The position numbers were made by a program, and so were the translations under genes. DNA of 40,675 bases from Pseudomonadota bacterium (GTDB taxonomy: Bacteria; Pseudomonadota; Gammaproteobacteria; Burkholderiales; Burkholderiaceae_F), in NCBI GenBank assembly GCA_021838715.1, contig JAKCCX010000017.1, positions 1 to 40,675 of the forward strand. The letters are read 5' to 3'. Numbering within the stretch: the first letter of the stretch is position 1; each line of letters opens with the position of its first letter. Under the pieces are notes generated by a model that had not been told where the DNA came from, ran no database searches, and saw only the letters and a list, made by a program, of their open reading frames with translations. Shown here piece by piece: positions 32,561 through 39,962 of the stretch.

Positions 32561-35275
32561 TCAACTCACGACGCACGAATCTCCGAGGACCACCGCCTCG
32601 AAATCCCGGTAGTCGGCGTCCGGTTCGCCAGGCAGGGAGATCCCGAGAGACGCGAAGACGTGCGTCCAGAGATTGCGGGCCGTAAAAATCCTACGTGCGC
32701 GCTCACGACCGCTCGATGCGATCCGCGACATTTCGTCCGGATGCCGGTGGTAGTGGATGATCTTCTCAAGCAGGTCATCCTTCGAACCGAATTCGACGTA
32801 ATCCCTGCCAGGGCGGAAGCAAAGCCTCGTTTCCGCGCAGGACTCCTCCAGCAGGAGCGCTCCGGACGCCGTTGCCTCGAACACGCGGCCCTTCAGATGA
32901 TGATCGCCGCCGCAAGTCTGCGAAAAATTGATCGTCATCCGGCTTTGATTGAGGATCCCCGCATACTCCTCCAGCGCCGCGCCGCGCCCGGTCGTGTCGA
33001 TGAATCGGTGGTTGACGCCGCTCCCCGGCAGGGCGCCCTGCAAGAACTCGAGGTGGCGCGATCGGGCATCATTCCCGATCCGCGTCCACCCGGCGACGCT
33101 GCCGACAAAGGACAGGTCGATGGCCTTGGATGTATTCCGCGGGTCGAACAACGATTGATCGATCGACGAAAATCCCGGAATGAACGCCCGATCCCCATAG
33201 ATCTCCTGCGGGAACCGGGTATCGATCGCAAGCGTCGCATCGACCGAGTCCATATACCGCTGAAACACCGCGACCAACTGTCCGTTGTACAGGGTCCGCG
33301 CCGTGCGCAGATCCGTTGCGAAGCCAAGAACCGGAATCCGATGGCGCGCACGGATGCTCCGCAGTACCGATGCGACTTCGGCATCCCAGCGAAACGGAAA
33401 ATGAAACACGATCAGATCGGTGCGGCGGGAAGCGCACTCGATCTCGATCTGGCTCAGCCACTGCGCGAGCCCGATCTCGCTGATCCGCTCCCGTTCCAGG
33501 AAGCGCGTCCGTCCAATGATCCCGGACGCCTTCAACGACCCCAGGAGAATATGGTGCAGTACCGAAGGCCCTCGCGTGCGATCGAGGTCCTCGTGACCAT
33601 CGCCGATCACGAGAACCTCGGCCGACGGCGCGCTCCCACCGCGATGGACGGCGGCGCGGGGCGTTTCGTCTTCACCGGTACCCGACGACAAACCGAGGAC
33701 CGGGCGCGCGTCGTCCGGCATCCGCGCGGAGCGCTCCGCATCACGGGCCGGGTCGCCGTCATTCCTGTCCGCGGCCCCCTGGTATTTCGCAAAATCGGCC
33801 GCCTCGATCAGACCGCCGAAGTCCGCGCGCATCGTACGCGCAACCATTCGTTCGGCAATCGTCGTCTGCACCTTTTCCAGGGTGACATGCATGAACGCCG
33901 CCGACACCTTCTCGCAGCGCTTGCAGTGCACGTCGAGCCAATGGGACTCGCGGATCCGGAAGCGGTGAGCGAGCCATCCAAGGTACCAGAACCAGTCGGT
34001 GTAATACAGCCACGAATTCTCGTTCATGGCCCGTACGTGGGTCGGATCCTGCCATGCTCCGAGGCTCGATTCGTATGGAACTTCGATCACCATCGCGCCG
34101 CCGACCTGGAGAAGGTCCAGGCAGTTGGTCATGAAGGTTGGAAGATCCCTTATATGCTCGAGGACGTTGTTGGCGTAGATCAACTCGCTGGCCCCGGCCC
34201 GCAACGACACCCGCCCCCACACCGGTGATTCCAGGGTCAATGGCAGGGTCTGGGGCAGACTCAGATCGAGCAGCACGTCTGGCTGTGCCGTCTCCAGGAC
34301 ATCCACGTTCAACCAACCGGTTCGATAGTCTTTTCCGGAACCGATGTGCAGACGCCGCTGGGGATTGCATGGCTGCGCGGCGCGGAATCCCTTCCCGGCA
34401 CGGTATACGTCGCGAGCGAATTCGATCACCCGCGCGTACTCCCGGCCTGGATCGACGGATTGAAAACGCCGAAGTTGTGCGCGGGCGCGGTCGAGGAATC
34501 CCGGGCCCGCAAACTCGTCGCGAAAGAACGCTTCCAGCGTATCGTCATCGAACCAGCTTACGCAATCCTCGAATCCACTCCCAGGATTGATCCCCTTCAT
34601 CCGCTCCGAGACCATCGGCGTGCCGAGCGAAAGGACCTGGAAGGCTCGAACCTGCTCAAATCGCGCACTGTCGTAATAGTGGCAGTTCAATACCGCGCGC
34701 GCCTGGACGATGACGGCATCCCGCTCCGGCCCGTAAACGGGGCCGTCGAATGCCGCAACCGTGCGTCCGGTGCGCTCGATGCGTTCAATGATTCGTTTGC
34801 GCCGGGGATTCATCGAGCCGAAAAACAACAGGTCGATCGGACGCTTGTCCAAGGGCGCGGCCTCTTGCGCCATCGAACCGAGGTAGGGCGCATAGCCAAA
34901 GGAAATCAGTGGAACCCCGTTGCTGTCCCGGGAATAGGCCGCCACGTTTCCCGCGTCATAATCGATGACCGGTACATTGCGCAGCGACTCGAGGTATTCC
35001 GCCGGCAGGGCGCTGCCGCCATCCCCCAACTGCTCGAGGTTGACGAACACGCAACAGAATGTCCGGATCATCTCGGAGGAAAAGCCGAGGTGGGCGCCAA
35101 ATATCAGATTCACCGCGTCGTGGCGCAGGCGGTTCTTCGCGACGCTCACTTCCGCACCCAGGCCGCGCAATTGATGTCGGAAATACAAGGCCGCGTCGAG
35201 CAGCGCCATGGAATGGACATACCCGGGCGGCTGGACGATGCAAAGATGGATGGGGGTCTTGGCGCGTGCGGACAT
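32561..35275 (-). CDS. Glycosyltransferase-methyltransferase-glycosyltransferase fusion protein
   Basis: 904 residues in one uninterrupted frame. Residues 1-300 look like a GT-B glycosyltransferase of the CgeB/group-1 kind (LLFFGSMNPRRKRIIERIER at 149-168, VQARAVLNCHYYDSARFEQV, VLSLGTPMVSERMKG). Residues 307-495 are a SAM-dependent methyltransferase: motif I region LHIGSGKDYRTGWLNVDV (309-326), YANNVLEHIRD (367-377), VGGAMVIEVPY (391-401). A hydrophilic low-complexity linker fills 500-550. Residues 550-885 form a second CgeB-like glycosyltransferase domain, ending KGRVFEATASGALLLEE (795-811) and YVEFGSKDDLLEKIIHYHRH. It probably adds and methylates sugars on a surface or flagellar glycan. It is convergent with the glycosyltransferase operon and 110 bases downstream of fhlB on the same strand. 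Confidence 0.85.
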   Translation of the reverse strand: MSARAKTPIHLCIVQPPGYVHSMALLDAALYFRHQLRGLGAEVSVAKNRLRHDAVNLIFGAHLGFSSEMIRTFCCVFVNLEQLGDGGSALPAEYLESLRNVPVIDYDAGNVAAYSRDSNGVPLISFGYAPYLGSMAQEAAPLDKRPIDLLFFGSMNPRRKRIIERIERTGRTVAAFDGPVYGPERDAVIVQARAVLNCHYYDSARFEQVRAFQVLSLGTPMVSERMKGINPGSGFEDCVSWFDDDTLEAFFRDEFAGPGFLDRARAQLRRFQSVDPGREYARVIEFARDVYRAGKGFRAAQPCNPQRRLHIGSGKDYRTGWLNVDVLETAQPDVLLDLSLPQTLPLTLESPVWGRVSLRAGASELIYANNVLEHIRDLPTFMTNCLDLLQVGGAMVIEVPYESSLGAWQDPTHVRAMNENSWLYYTDWFWYLGWLAHRFRIRESHWLDVHCKRCEKVSAAFMHVTLEKVQTTIAERMVARTMRADFGGLIEAADFAKYQGAADRNDGDPARDAERSARMPDDARPVLGLSSGTGEDETPRAAVHRGGSAPSAEVLVIGDGHEDLDRTRGPSVLHHILLGSLKASGIIGRTRFLERERISEIGLAQWLSQIEIECASRRTDLIVFHFPFRWDAEVASVLRSIRARHRIPVLGFATDLRTARTLYNGQLVAVFQRYMDSVDATLAIDTRFPQEIYGDRAFIPGFSSIDQSLFDPRNTSKAIDLSFVGSVAGWTRIGNDARSRHLEFLQGALPGSGVNHRFIDTTGRGAALEEYAGILNQSRMTINFSQTCGGDHHLKGRVFEATASGALLLEESCAETRLCFRPGRDYVEFGSKDDLLEKIIHYHRHPDEMSRIASSGRERARRIFTARNLWTHVFASLGISLPGEPDADYRDFEAVVLGDSCVVS

Positions 35276-35300
35276 GGGCGGGCCCGTTTTTCACATGGTC

Positions 35301-35320
35301 TCGCGAAACTGTAGTCGCGA
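35301..35320. repeat. Paired TCGCGA sites before the fusion gene
   Basis: TCGCGA at 35301-35306 and again at 35315-35320, eight bases apart, directly followed on plus by seven A. The pair lies about 25 bases upstream of the 904-residue gene start. It could be an operator or leader hairpin. On the minus strand the T tract precedes the hairpin, so it is not a terminator for fhlB. Confidence 0.3.
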
Positions 35321-35385
35321 AAAAAACCCGACATCCGCGGATAAGCCAGCCGCCGAGGACCCACTTCCGCGCTTGCATGCGTTGG

Positions 35386-35700
35386 TTATCTAGGGGATTC
35401 CCGATGCTCCAGCCGGTACACCCAGGCCAGCACTTCCGCGACCGCGACATACAGCGCCGGCGGGATCCGCTCATCGAGGTCGAAGTGCATCAAGGCCGCG
35501 ACGAGTTCGCGCGACGCATGGACCGGCACGCCGGCCTCGCGGGCCTTGGCGATGATGGTCTCGGCAATCAGTCCCTGGCCGGTGGCGACGACCTTCGGGG
35601 CAAGTCCCTGGGAAGCATCGCCATCCGAATAGGAAAGCGCCACCGCCTTCGCCGTCGGCCGGGAAGTCGTACCGGGGCCGGAGCGTCCATTCGCCGCCAT
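35386..35700 (-). CDS. fhlB: FhlB, homologue of the FlhB C-terminal domain
   Basis: 104 residues from ATG at 35700, overlapping the fliK stop by one base (TGATG). It resembles only the C-terminal cytosolic part of FlhB. AVALSYSDGD and APKVVATGQGLIAETIIAKA correspond to FlhB AIKYLEDRHRAPVVVAKGMD, and the end ERIPPALYVAVAEVLAWVYR matches EEIPAALYTAVAQVLAYIFQ. It begins just after where the NPTH cleavage site would be, so it mimics the cleaved fragment of FlhB. Known FhlB proteins can stand in for that fragment in the export switch. Pairing with FliK, the other switch protein, fits. Confidence 0.9.
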   Translation of the reverse strand: MAANGRSGPGTTSRPTAKAVALSYSDGDASQGLAPKVVATGQGLIAETIIAKAREAGVPVHASRELVAALMHFDLDERIPPALYVAVAEVLAWVYRLEHRESPR

Positions 35701-36824
35701 CAAGGAGCCCCGCCCGGCAAGTCCGCCGCGGCTTGCACCGTCAATTGCGCAACCGTCAGGCCGCGCGCATCGAGCGCCGTGGCGAGCGCCCCCAAGGACT
35801 CCCCGAGCGCGGCGGCGTCCGACGATTGCATCTGCACGCCGACCGTGGACGCGGCCACCCGGATCGTCGCGTGGATCGCGCCGAGATGGGGCAAGGTCAT
35901 CGACAGGGTGGCGGTGAATACGCCGACGCCGGGTGCGGGGTCGGCCGCCGCGCGCCCGCGACCGCGATCCTGGGCGATCTCCAGGTGGAAGCCCTGGTCG
36001 GGCCAGGCCTGCCCGCTCAGGGCGAAGGCCCGCTGCTGCATGGCGTCGGCCTGCGATGCCGCGCGCTGGTCGAGCCATGCCTGCGGATCGGGCGCCGACG
36101 GGGTCATGGCGTCGGTCAGGAGCGCACGGGATTCCGCCTGCATCTTCGAGACCGAACGTTGTCCCTGCACCCAGGACGCGAGGTGCGACTCGAGGAAGAG
36201 GCCGCTGTGTTCCACGGCCAGCGCAAGATCGCCGGCCAGCACGCTGGCGGAAGGGGCGCCGCCGGGCACGGCGACAAACAAGGGCTGGCGCAGCGCAACC
36301 GTCGGCGCCGCCGGCGCACCGGCTCCCGGCGTCATCCCCGCGGCCTGATCGGCCGCCGCACCCCCGGGAAGGGAGGGGGGCTGCACCCGCAATCCCGCCA
36401 CCTGCGCCTCCACGACCGCCGCGCGGGCCAGGGCCGCGACGTCCGGCCCGGCCGGAAATACCGACGGAGGAGCAGCCCCGGGCTGCGGCGCCGCCCCCGC
36501 CGGTTCGGCGACGAATGCGAGCAAAGCGTCCCGGACCGCTCCCGCCAGCGCAACCCGCTGACCGGCCACCACGAGCAGGGCGGGGGCCTTGTCGCCGGCC
36601 AGGACCACTTCGACGTTGCCACCGGACGCCGCCGCACTGCGCAAGGCCGCCATCACGGTCGAAGGAAGATTGGAGGCAAGGCGGTCCAGCGCGCCCAGCA
36701 AGCGCGCGGCGGGAACGATCGTGCGCGCCGACGCCGCCCCCTGCCCCCAGTCCGGCAAGGGGGGGCGATCGGGACTGATGGGGGGAATTTCGATTGCCAA
36801 CACCCGGCCCCTTTTGGGCTGCAA
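35700..36824 (-). CDS. fliK: Flagellar hook-length control protein FliK-like
   Basis: 374 residues from TTG at 36824 (GGAAG nine bases upstream); a GTG or TTG a few codons later is possible. The first 250 residues are Ala/Pro/Gly-rich with low complexity, the ruler-like part. The C-terminal 100 residues have the Flg_hook pattern: VFTATLSMTLPHLGAIHATI, VGVQMQSSDAAALGESLGAL, LDARGLTVAQLTVQ. FliK measures the hook and, by contact with FlhB, switches export to filament substrates. Location just upstream of fhlB and downstream of fliT supports the call. N-terminal sequence identity is too low to judge by eye, so confidence is moderate. Confidence 0.8.
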   Translation of the reverse strand: MQPKRGRVLAIEIPPISPDRPPLPDWGQGAASARTIVPAARLLGALDRLASNLPSTVMAALRSAAASGGNVEVVLAGDKAPALLVVAGQRVALAGAVRDALLAFVAEPAGAAPQPGAAPPSVFPAGPDVAALARAAVVEAQVAGLRVQPPSLPGGAAADQAAGMTPGAGAPAAPTVALRQPLFVAVPGGAPSASVLAGDLALAVEHSGLFLESHLASWVQGQRSVSKMQAESRALLTDAMTPSAPDPQAWLDQRAASQADAMQQRAFALSGQAWPDQGFHLEIAQDRGRGRAAADPAPGVGVFTATLSMTLPHLGAIHATIRVAASTVGVQMQSSDAAALGESLGALATALDARGLTVAQLTVQAAADLPGGAP

Positions 36825-36929
36825 TCCGCGGAACTTCCATTATTGGCGAGGCGGTCCGCCGATGCAAACTCCCTCACCAATGCCCGGCGCCCGCGCGGGG
36901 ACGCCGGGAATCAAGCCTCACATCGGGCC

Positions 36930-37235
36930 TCACGAAACGCCGAGAATCCGGTTCAGGTCCTGCAGCCAGGGCTCGGATCGCGCGCGGATCTGCGCGTCGT
37001 CCTGCAGGACGACGCGCAGGATCTCCATCCGCCGCCGGGCCTCGTCCGCCCCAAGGCGCTCGTCCCTGGCCGCCATCCGGATCCGGTCGATCAGTTCCCG
37101 GCAATCGGCCTCGATCCGGGCGACCCGCTCCCAGTCTTCCGCCTTGGCCGCATCCAGCATGGTGCGGCTCGCCCGCGCAATCTCTTCGTAAACCTCGATC
37201 AATCTCGACGGCTCCCGGGCGGCGGGTCGGTTCAT
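36930..37235 (-). CDS. fliT: FliT-like flagellar chaperone
   Basis: 101 residues from ATG at 37235, overlapping the fliS stop (ATGA); the open frame continues upstream only as an unused extension. All-helical, charged, no signal peptide: RLIEVYEEIARASRTMLDAA, EDWERVARIEADCRELIDRI, RRMEILRVVLQDDAQIRA. FliT chaperones the cap protein FliD and, in enterics, also modulates FlhDC. The fliD-fliS-fliT order is the standard arrangement. Sequence signals in this family are weak, so the order is the main support. Confidence 0.85.
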   Translation of the reverse strand: MNRPAAREPSRLIEVYEEIARASRTMLDAAKAEDWERVARIEADCRELIDRIRMAARDERLGADEARRRMEILRVVLQDDAQIRARSEPWLQDLNRILGVS

Positions 37236-37738
37236 GCCACTTGATACGCGCGCATCACCGGCGACGCGGCACGGGCCATCATTCCCCCGGAGACCGCGGC
37301 GGCGCCACCGACATCTGTCGGAGCGGGGGCCGACGCGGCGACGGGCTTGCCGGTCACCTCCGGTCCGATCTTGACCCACGCGTCGCGCAGGCCCGCCAGG
37401 ATGCCGACGGCGTCGTCGATCGCCGCCGCATCGTTGCGAATGTTGGCCTGCAACAGGCGATAGGAAACATAGTCGTACAACTCGATCAGCCGGTCGGCGA
37501 ACGCCGGATCGTGCTTGCGATCGATGCTGGCGCGCAGGCCCATCTGGACGATGCGCATCGCGTGCGTGATGTATCGGACCTTGCCGGGAACGTCGCGCTG
37601 GGCGATGCAGCCCTTGGCATGGTTCATCGACGCCAGGGCGCCGTCGAACAGCAAGAGGATCAACTTGTGCGGGTGGGCGGCGAAGATCTCCCCATCCACG
37701 CTCGTTTTCTTGTAGAAGCTGGCGCCAAATCGGTTCAC
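37232..37738 (-). CDS. fliS: Flagellin export chaperone FliS
   Basis: 168 residues from GTG at 37738, five bases after GGAGG. The four-helix-bundle FliS core is at about 15-125: HPHKLILLLFDGALASMNHA, KGCIAQRDVPGKVRYITHAM, LIELYDYVSYRLLQANIRND. The last 40 residues are Ala/Gly-rich and extend past the usual length (about 130). FliS binds the C-terminal end of flagellin and keeps it from polymerising in the cytosol. It heads fliS-fliT-fliK-fhlB, with a sigma-28-type promoter just upstream. Confidence 0.95.
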   Translation of the reverse strand: MNRFGASFYKKTSVDGEIFAAHPHKLILLLFDGALASMNHAKGCIAQRDVPGKVRYITHAMRIVQMGLRASIDRKHDPAFADRLIELYDYVSYRLLQANIRNDAAAIDDAVGILAGLRDAWVKIGPEVTGKPVAASAPAPTDVGGAAAVSGGMMARAASPVMRAYQVA

Positions 37739-37771
37739 GATTTCCTCCGGTTTGCGATGGTCCCAAACCGT

Positions 37772-37798
37772 ATATCGGCACTTCCGCGCCGACTTTTA
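37772..37798 (-). promoter_or_regulatory. Sigma-28-type promoter of fliS
   Basis: On the minus strand TAAAAGTC (37791-37798), 11-base spacer, GCCGATAT (37772-37779). The TAAA core, exact spacing and seven of eight -10 bases match. It lies in the 136-base fliD-fliS gap and would add late transcription of fliS-fliT-fliK-fhlB independent of fliD. Confidence 0.75.
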
Positions 37799-37874
37799 GC
37801 AGGCTGTCAGGAGGCAGCGTAGGTTTTCCAAGACACCGCCACGGTTTCCGGATCAACCACCCGGCAAAATCGCT

Positions 37875-39365
37875 TCACGGCAGCGCCGCAAGCTGCGTAT
37901 AGAGCGACGCCTGGGTCTGCTGGGCTTGCACCAGATTCGCATTGAGCTGGCTGTACTGTGCGATCAGGTTCTGCTTGATCTGCGCCAGCATGGTCTGCTC
38001 GGAGGAAATCTGCGAGTTGAGGTTCGCGACCTCGTTGTTCGCCGAGCTTTCCGCGCTGCCGATCGCGCCGGTCGGTCCGACCAGTTGCGTTGCCAGGCTC
38101 GCCACCTGAAACGCAAATCCGCCGCCCGACCCGGTCCCTCCTTGCGTGAACATCGCGCTCACCGCCGACGGGTTTGCCGACAGTGCGGCCTGGAACTGCG
38201 TGGTATTCAGCGACAAACTGCCATCCGAGTTGAACGACACGCCAATCTGCGCAAGATAGGAGTAGCTGCTGTTGCCGCCTGCCGTCGTCGCGGAACTCAT
38301 GATCGCCTGCAGGGAGTTGCTCGTCTGCATCGCAGTCGGATCGCCGGTAAGAACCGCCGCCGTATTCGTTTGCGAGTTATATGCGGTCAGGGTGTTATTG
38401 GTGGAAACGTAGTTGTTGTACGCCTGGAGAAACGACACCACCGAATTGGTGATCGCCGTCACGTTGCTGCCGATTGCGACCTGCGCCGGCGATCCCGATG
38501 GAGTCGGCTGCGTCAGGTTGAGCGTCACCCCCTGAATCGCCGAAGTCACGGTGTTCGATGCCGAAGACAAAGCCAGCCCGTTGACGGTGAAGTTGGCGTT
38601 GGCCGCCGCCTGACTTTCCCCCATCGCCGTCGACGACGGCGTCGAGGCCGGTGATGCCGGGTTGAAGGCGATGCCGGCCAGGCCGCTGCCGCTCGCTCCC
38701 GTACTGGTCACCGAAAAGGCGTTCGACAAGCCGGTGTTGGCGGCACTGAGCACGAGGCGGCTGCCGCTGGCGTCGGTCACCACCGACGCATTCACCGAAC
38801 CGGACGCCGCCGCATTGATCGCCGCGGCAATCCCGTTCAGGCTGTCGTTGCTCGACGTGATCGAGACGTTGATCGCGCTGCCGCTGCCCGTGAACGTGCT
38901 GCCGCTCAGGCTTCCCATCTGGATCGTGAGCGTCCCGGTGCCCATGTTCAGCGCGGTCGGATCGGCAACCGGCGATGAGAACACGGACTGCGCCTGGGCG
39001 ATCGACGAAACGCCGACCGAATAATTGGCGGGCGCCGGCGTTCCCGTCACCGTTGCCGCGACGCCGGCTCCCGTCACCGTCGCCTGCGCGGCCTGGAAGG
39101 CCGATGGGCTGCTCAGCGTCTGCGCCGCCGTCTGCAGCGAGGACACCGAACTCTGCAACTGGCCGTAGGCGCTCAGCGTGGTCTGGATGCCGGAGAGCTG
39201 CTTCTGCAGCGCGGTCAGCGGCTGCGACTGGGCGTTCATCAGTTGCGTGACGAGCTGGCCGACGTTGATCACCCCCGTCGACATCAGCGAACCGGTGCCC
39301 GAGGTGTTGGTCGTGTAATTGGTGAGGAAGCTCGTCTGGAACGGGTTGCCGTAGCTGCCGATCAT
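37875..39365 (-). CDS. fliD: Flagellar filament cap protein FliD
   Basis: 496 residues. FliD forms the cap under which flagellin subunits fold at the filament tip. The usual N-terminal motif (here GVINVGQLVTQLMNAQSQPL, then TALQKQLSGIQTTLSAYGQL) starts only at residue 30, so there is an extra leader of about 27 residues (MIGSYGNPFQTSFLTNYTTN and on) compared with the family. A ribosome site before ATG 39365 (AGGGG) and none before the internal ATG at 39284 support the longer form. The C-terminal coiled coil (EQTMLAQIKQNLIAQYSQLN) is typical. The middle is Ser/Thr-rich. Chaperone FliT is encoded downstream. Confidence 0.95.
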   Translation of the reverse strand: MIGSYGNPFQTSFLTNYTTNTSGTGSLMSTGVINVGQLVTQLMNAQSQPLTALQKQLSGIQTTLSAYGQLQSSVSSLQTAAQTLSSPSAFQAAQATVTGAGVAATVTGTPAPANYSVGVSSIAQAQSVFSSPVADPTALNMGTGTLTIQMGSLSGSTFTGSGSAINVSITSSNDSLNGIAAAINAAASGSVNASVVTDASGSRLVLSAANTGLSNAFSVTSTGASGSGLAGIAFNPASPASTPSSTAMGESQAAANANFTVNGLALSSASNTVTSAIQGVTLNLTQPTPSGSPAQVAIGSNVTAITNSVVSFLQAYNNYVSTNNTLTAYNSQTNTAAVLTGDPTAMQTSNSLQAIMSSATTAGGNSSYSYLAQIGVSFNSDGSLSLNTTQFQAALSANPSAVSAMFTQGGTGSGGGFAFQVASLATQLVGPTGAIGSAESSANNEVANLNSQISSEQTMLAQIKQNLIAQYSQLNANLVQAQQTQASLYTQLAALP

Positions 39366-39402
39366 GGTCCAATCCCCTGGAAATGGGTCGCGACGGCCAT
39401 CG

Positions 39403-39783
39403 TCACGCGTTCGTGTTGATCAGGGCGCCCGGCGTGGCGTCGGACAAGGCCCGAGCCGCGGCGGTCATCCACTGCGCCGGGAACTGCTGCACGACCTGGC
39501 GAGTCTGCGTATCGACGACCTTGACGATCATGTCGTTCGCCTGTTTGTCGAAGACAAAGTTCAATTCCGTCCCGCCTTGCGCCAACGCCGCGTTCGCGTC
39601 GGCGACCGCCTTCTGGACAACCTCCGGCGACACCGGTGCCCCTGCGGGGGTGCCCGCCATGGCGGCCGACGCCCCGGGCGCCGCATTCGCGCCCGGAGGC
39701 GATCCGTCGCCGGGCAGCGCGGACACCGTCCCCGCCGGATAGCCCGGGGCCCCGGATGCAGCCGAAATAGGACTGGATGCCAT
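39403..39783 (-). CDS. flaG: FlaG family protein
   Basis: 126 residues. The first 50 residues are Ala/Pro/Gly-rich. The FlaG domain at about 55-118 has the expected pattern: ELNFVFDKQANDMIVKVVDT, RQVVQQFPAQWMTAAARAL. FlaG proteins influence filament length in several polar-flagellated bacteria, by an unclear mechanism. It lies between fliC and fliD, the standard position, 37 bases before fliD, and its own sigma-28-like promoter is about 40 bases upstream. Confidence 0.92.
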   Translation of the reverse strand: MASSPISAASGAPGYPAGTVSALPGDGSPPGANAAPGASAAMAGTPAGAPVSPEVVQKAVADANAALAQGGTELNFVFDKQANDMIVKVVDTQTRQVVQQFPAQWMTAAARALSDATPGALINTNA

Positions 39784-39823
39784 ATGCCACCTCGTAGAAC
39801 GAAATCACCCCACTCGCTTTCCG

Positions 39824-39850
39824 GTATCGACAGTTTGGGAACGAACTTGA
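39824..39850 (-). promoter_or_regulatory. Sigma-28-type promoter of flaG-fliD
   Basis: On the minus strand TCAAGTTC (39843-39850), 11-base spacer, GTCGATAC (39824-39831). Each half matches the FliA consensus at six of eight positions with exact spacing. It lies between the fliC terminator and flaG. Confidence 0.7.
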
Positions 39851-39894
39851 GTGCAATCTTCGTGCGGATCCGATTCTGCTGCCCCGCGGACAAA

Positions 39895-39937
39895 GTAAAA
39901 AGGGCGGAAACCGAGGGAATTCCCCCGGTTTCCGCCC
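39895..39937 (-). terminator. Intrinsic terminator after fliC
   Basis: On the minus strand a stem of 16 pairs with one mismatch (arms at 39902-39917 and 39922-39937, loop of four) is followed by TTTTTAC (39901-39895). It lies 25 bases after the fliC stop. A strong stem is expected after the highly expressed flagellin gene. Confidence 0.93.
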
Positions 39938-39962
39938 CGACCCGCTCGCGGAACCGACCCGC

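Noticed and set aside
35276-35385. Terminator between fhlB and the fusion gene
   Set aside because: There is a run of seven T on minus, but the preceding sequence forms only a very weak stem, so read-through into the fusion gene remains possible.
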